Made by a program: the position numbers and the translations under genes. The notes under the pieces were generated by a model. The model was not told the DNA's origin and ran no database searches. It was given only the letters and a program-made list of their open reading frames with translations. From Clostridiales bacterium (GTDB taxonomy: Bacteria; Bacillota; Clostridia; Christensenellales; Borkfalkiaceae), in NCBI GenBank assembly GCA_003523255.1, contig DPGH01000012.1:112836-176835 (forward strand): a stretch of DNA of 64,000 nt, given 5' to 3'. This document shows, in pieces, positions 60,832 to 64,000 of the stretch. Within the stretch, counting starts at the first letter, position 1. Each line of letters starts with the position of its first letter.

Positions 60832-62343
60832 ATGGAAAAAACCAAAGTAACGGAAAAACTTAAAACTTACGGAGAAATGCCGCACAGTTTAGAGGCGGAA
60901 CAAGCGCTTCTCGGCTGTATGCTGATGGACCCCGTTTTGCAAGTGGAAGTTTCTTCTTTCGTAAGAGAAGAGGATTTTTTCGCCGAGTCGCATAAATATA
61001 TATTTAACGCGATGATAGGGCTTATAAAGAACAATCAGCCGGTAGATCTCGTTACGCTTACCGACAAACTCGAAAAAGAGGGCTGGCTTGAACAGGCGGG
61101 CGGAATAACGTATATAAGCGGACTTACCAACGTTTTGCCTTCCGCCGCTAATTATAAGCGGTATCTCGATATCGTTACGAGAGACAGCATGTTGCGTAAA
61201 CTTATCTCGGGCGCTTCGGAAATAATCGAGGAAAGCAGAAAAAGCACGGATAAAATAGCCGCGCTCGCTTTTGCGGAAAAAACGGTTTTCGATATTTCTA
61301 ATACGGCGGATACGAGCACGATGGTAAAAATCGGCTCGATTATACCCGACGTAATGACTCGTTTCGACGAATTGTCTAAAGACAAATCGTCTTATCGCGG
61401 CATAAAAACGCAGTTCCGCGGCATAGATAATCTGCTTAACGGTTTGCACGGCAGCGACCTTATCGTTTTAGCGGCGCGCCCGGCCGTAGGTAAAACGTCG
61501 TTTGCGATGAATATTGTTGAAAACGTCGCGTTGCAGGGCTATTCCTGTGCCGTTTTCTCTCTTGAAATGGGCAAAGAGCAACTCGTGCAGAGAATGATGT
61601 GCTCGGTCGCCGGGGTCAGCATGGAACATGCCCTTAAAGGCACCATGAACAAAATGGAATGGCTTAAAATCGCGAAGGCGAGAGAACTCCTCGGCAGTGC
61701 GAAGATTTTTATAGACGATTCCGCGGCGGTAACCCCGCAGGAGTTGTTGTCCAAATGCCGCAGACTAAAACGCAAAAGCGGTTTAGACCTCGTTATGGTC
61801 GATTACATACAGTTAATGTCGTCGGGGTCGAAACGCAAAGACGATAACCGTCAGCAGGAAATAACCGAAATTTCGAGAAACCTTAAAATAATGGCGAAAG
61901 AACTTAACGTTCCCGTAATCGCATTGTCTCAGCTTTCTCGTCAGGTAGAAGCGAGAAAGGGCAGACCTCAACTTTCGGATTTAAGAGAGTCGGGCGCAAT
62001 AGAGCAGGACGCGGATATAGTTATGTTTATTCACCGTCCGGATAAAAACGCGACGGAAAAAGAACTTGCCGAAGGCAAAATCAAAAAGAACGTTGCCGAA
62101 ATTATAGTCGAAAAACACAGAAACGGTCCGCAAGGGCTTGTCGAACTGTTCTTTAAGGGCGAATGTACTAAGTTCGTCAACTTAAACGAGTCGGGTGAAC
62201 CCGAAGGCACGAAAGAGGAAACTTCCGCTCCGCAACGCGCGGGGGTTGCGGAGGCAGAAGATTTGCCTTTTGAAAACGCGCCGGACGATTCGCCGCTACC
62301 GGAGGAGCCGCCGACAACCGTAGACGACGAATTATTCGAATAA
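60832..62343 (+). CDS. dnaB: Replicative DNA helicase
   Basis: A 503-residue hexameric helicase unwinding DNA at the replication fork. The N-terminal domain (about 15-120) has LEAEQALLGCML; the RecA core has Walker A in AARPAVGKTSF near 214-224, the VFSLEMGKEQLV segment and Walker B in LDLVMVDYIQLM near 318-329. The C-terminal ~50 residues are acidic and proline-rich, typical of an extension in some Clostridia. Its TAA overlaps the start of the sua5 gene. The DnaD-domain gene at 53774 is its likely loading partner. Confidence 0.97.
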   Translation: MEKTKVTEKLKTYGEMPHSLEAEQALLGCMLMDPVLQVEVSSFVREEDFFAESHKYIFNAMIGLIKNNQPVDLVTLTDKLEKEGWLEQAGGITYISGLTNVLPSAANYKRYLDIVTRDSMLRKLISGASEIIEESRKSTDKIAALAFAEKTVFDISNTADTSTMVKIGSIIPDVMTRFDELSKDKSSYRGIKTQFRGIDNLLNGLHGSDLIVLAARPAVGKTSFAMNIVENVALQGYSCAVFSLEMGKEQLVQRMMCSVAGVSMEHALKGTMNKMEWLKIAKARELLGSAKIFIDDSAAVTPQELLSKCRRLKRKSGLDLVMVDYIQLMSSGSKRKDDNRQQEITEISRNLKIMAKELNVPVIALSQLSRQVEARKGRPQLSDLRESGAIEQDADIVMFIHRPDKNATEKELAEGKIKKNVAEIIVEKHRNGPQGLVELFFKGECTKFVNLNESGEPEGTKEETSAPQRAGVAEAEDLPFENAPDDSPLPEEPPTTVDDELFE

Positions 62344-63332
62344 TGATAACCGAGATTTTACCGGTAACCGACGAAAGCGTTGCCGAGGCTGTGAAAATTT
62401 TAAAGGGCGGCGGAGTTATAGGCATGCCGACCGAAACCGTATACGGTTTGGCGGCAATCGGAACCATTCCCGACGCCGTAAAAAAAATTTACGAAATAAA
62501 GGGCAGACCGTCCGATAATCCGCTTATCGCACACGTGCACGAAAATTACGATATAGAAAAACTCGTGCGGGTGGATAACGATTACGCTTACGAGTTGAAA
62601 AAACGGTTTACGCCAGGTCCGCTGACCATGGTTTTTTACAGTAAAGGCGTGGTTTGTAAAGAAGCGGTTTGCGGCGGAGATACGCTCGCCGTGAGAATAC
62701 CTTCTCACAAGGGCGCGCAAAAACTGCTTTCCGCGGTGAACGAGCCGATAGTTGCGCCGAGCGCGAACGTGTCTAAACATACAAGCCCCGTTACGGCTCG
62801 GCAGGTATACGACGATTTGAACGGTAAACTGTCGCTGATACTCGACGGCGGCAAATGTTCGGGCGGGATAGAAAGCACCGTTTTAGACGTAACGGGACCG
62901 GTTCCGCGCATATTGCGCCCCGGGCTTATCACGAGAGAAATGATAGAAAGCGTTACGGGCGCTTGCGAAATAGCGGAACATAAACAAACGGACAAAGTTC
63001 GTTCGCCCGGCGTAAAATACAGACATTATCGTCCCAAATGCGAAACCGCCTTGTTTTCTGAGGATTGCCTTAGCGGTGCGGTTAATTTGTATAACGAAAC
63101 GTTTGCGCAAGGCAAAACGCCGTACATAATGTGTTCGGACGCGGTTGCGGAGAGCCTTGCCGGTAAAAACCTTTTAAGACTCGGAAACACCGGCGAAGAA
63201 ATGGCGGCGAACTTATACGACAAACTGTTAGAGGGCGAAAAAAAAGCCGATATAATTATAGCCGTATATACCGAGAGAACGGACGGCGTTTATCTCGGCG
63301 TAACCAACAGAATAAGGAAATCTTGCGGATGA
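62343..63332 (+). CDS. sua5: L-threonylcarbamoyladenylate synthase (Sua5/YwlC type)
   Basis: Makes the threonylcarbamoyl-AMP intermediate for t6A modification of ANN-decoding tRNAs. A 329-residue protein, the longer Sua5 form with an extra C-terminal domain beyond the YrdC fold. KRxPxxxPL-type residues are seen in EIKGRPSDNPLIAHV (about 49-63), and PSANVSKHTSPVTA is near 139-152. The start ATG 62343 shares a base with the dnaB stop, showing close coupling. Same order dnaB-neighbour, ywlE, rpiB resembles the Bacillus ywl cluster. Confidence 0.94.
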   Translation: MITEILPVTDESVAEAVKILKGGGVIGMPTETVYGLAAIGTIPDAVKKIYEIKGRPSDNPLIAHVHENYDIEKLVRVDNDYAYELKKRFTPGPLTMVFYSKGVVCKEAVCGGDTLAVRIPSHKGAQKLLSAVNEPIVAPSANVSKHTSPVTARQVYDDLNGKLSLILDGGKCSGGIESTVLDVTGPVPRILRPGLITREMIESVTGACEIAEHKQTDKVRSPGVKYRHYRPKCETALFSEDCLSGAVNLYNETFAQGKTPYIMCSDAVAESLAGKNLLRLGNTGEEMAANLYDKLLEGEKKADIIIAVYTERTDGVYLGVTNRIRKSCG

Positions 63333-63799
63333 AAAAAATTCTTTTCGTGTGTACGGGCAACACTTGCCGCAGTCCTATGGCGGAAGTTATACTGAAAGCC
63401 AAAATAAAAAACGCAGGCGTTAAAGGCGTAAGGGTATCGAGCGCGGGACTTTCCGCCGAGACCGGCGGTAAAATGAGCAAAAACTCTATAACCGCGCTTA
63501 AGAATTTGGGATACGCGCCGCGCGGTTTCAAATCTAAACCCGCCGACGCGAAAACGCTTTTGTCAAGCGACATTATCGTTTGCATGACGGCGGAGCACAA
63601 AAACAGAATAAAAAACTTTCCGGGTACGGTTACCGTCAGAGAACTTACAGGTTTTTGCGACATATCGGACCCGTACGGCGCGGGGCTTGACGAATATGTT
63701 AAAACCTCGCACGAAATAGAAGACGTTTGCAATATAATCGTAGAAAAAATAATATCAGGCGAGTTATGGACTTTGCCCGAAAGCGATAAAATCGTTTAG
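63329..63799 (+). CDS. ywlE: Low-molecular-weight protein arginine phosphatase (YwlE-like)
   Basis: A 156-residue phosphatase. ATG 63329 overlaps the sua5 stop (ATGA); a TTG at 63323 lies two codons upstream in frame. The active-site loop C8-T-G-N-T12-C-R14-S matches YwlE, where the Thr at the fourth place after the catalytic Cys is linked to phosphoarginine preference, unlike the Ile/Val of tyrosine phosphatases. The C-terminal DISDPYGAG carries the general acid aspartate. Arginine phosphatase function is therefore likely. It pairs with McsB-type kinases, none of which are seen here. Confidence 0.92.
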   Translation: MKKILFVCTGNTCRSPMAEVILKAKIKNAGVKGVRVSSAGLSAETGGKMSKNSITALKNLGYAPRGFKSKPADAKTLLSSDIIVCMTAEHKNRIKNFPGTVTVRELTGFCDISDPYGAGLDEYVKTSHEIEDVCNIIVEKIISGELWTLPESDKIV

Positions 63800-63810
63800 G
63801 AGAATAGAAA

Positions 63811-64000
63811 ATGAAAATTGCTATAGGTTGCGACCACGGCGGTATAAATCTTAAACCCGTCCTGCTCGCGCATTTGGACAAAAGAGGGATAGAATATCAC
63901 GACTTCGGCTGTTATTCTAAAGACTCCGTAGACTACAACGATTATGCGGAAAAAGTCGGCAAAGCGGTTGCCCGCGGCGAATACGACCTCGGCATATTGA
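63811..64000 (+). CDS. rpiB: Ribose 5-phosphate isomerase B, 3' end outside the window
   Basis: Interconverts ribose 5-phosphate and ribulose 5-phosphate. Only the first 63 codons are visible, from ATG 63811, which follows TTAGGAG, to the window edge. The opening MKIAIGCDHGGINLKPVLL is characteristic of the RpiB/LacAB family, with YNDYAEKVGKAVARGE following. It is the last gene of the sua5-ywlE-rpiB cluster seen here. LacA/LacB relatives cannot be excluded from the fragment but context supports RpiB. Confidence 0.92.
   Translation, partial: MKIAIGCDHGGINLKPVLLAHLDKRGIEYHDFGCYSKDSVDYNDYAEKVGKAVARGEYDLGIL

Overview
The window reads as a chromosomal segment of an anaerobic, Gram-positive-type member of the Clostridia, possibly an uncultured gut lineage such as Christensenellales (this rank is a guess). 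Supporting signs are DUF4364 and stand-alone TSCPD proteins, an NrdG2-type radical SAM activase, DnaD-domain and TypA proteins, type III pantothenate kinase beside an ECF S-component, a YwlE-type phosphatase in a dnaB-sua5-ywlE-rpiB cluster, lipobox lipoproteins, and AGGAGG-like ribosome binding sites. No rRNA, CRISPR array, prophage or transposase gene was seen. One tRNA (Ala, anticodon GGC) is present.

Region 1 (1-1.7 kb) holds the end of a uronate catabolic operon: mannonate dehydratase (uxuA, cut by the window edge) and an SDR fructuronate reductase, closed by a terminator.

Region 2 (1.8-19.35 kb) is one long same-strand surface polysaccharide operon with a promoter at about 1.8 kb and a terminator at about 19.3 kb. 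Its flanks are an L-fucosamine-transferase-like GT4 and a second GT4 on the left, and wecB plus the complete UDP-L-FucNAc set (FnlA/CapE, FnlB/CapF, FnlC/CapG) on the right. Between them is a clearly AT-richer block (about 4.2-13.65 kb) with deacetylase, three glycosyltransferases, UDP-glucose dehydrogenase, Wzy-like polymerase, Wzx flippase and a UDP-galactopyranose-mutase-like flavoprotein. This looks like a conserved-flank/variable-centre capsule or exopolysaccharide locus of the Wzx/Wzy type. An SGNH esterase ends it.

Region 3 (19.4-35.3 kb) is a second long operon with its own promoters: a 40-residue peptide gene, a 1006-aa secreted modular protein, a CUT1 sugar ABC transporter (binding lipoprotein plus two permeases, no ATPase), a 1007-aa secreted Ig-like protein, a DUF4838 lipoprotein and a 1124-aa lipoprotein. 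The two giant modular proteins share their C-terminal ~730 residues, nearly identical over the last ~285, but have unrelated N-termini. It resembles a Gram-positive polysaccharide utilisation locus and is the best candidate here for an undescribed system.

Region 4 (35.4-64 kb) is mostly housekeeping: tRNA-Ala, ychF, argS, gph, a BaiN/YhiN-type flavoprotein, rho, a solitary DNA methyltransferase, an EamA-like transporter, nrdG2, a CDF metal exporter, dtd, a TSCPD protein, DUF4364, a coiled-coil protein, a Nudix hydrolase, typA, a 13-cysteine small protein, an ECF S-component with coaX and hom, a DnaD protein, then a long operon with an alpha/beta-hydrolase-like protein lacking its nucleophile serine, lepB, two small membrane proteins, pepF, dnaB, sua5, ywlE and rpiB (cut by the window end).
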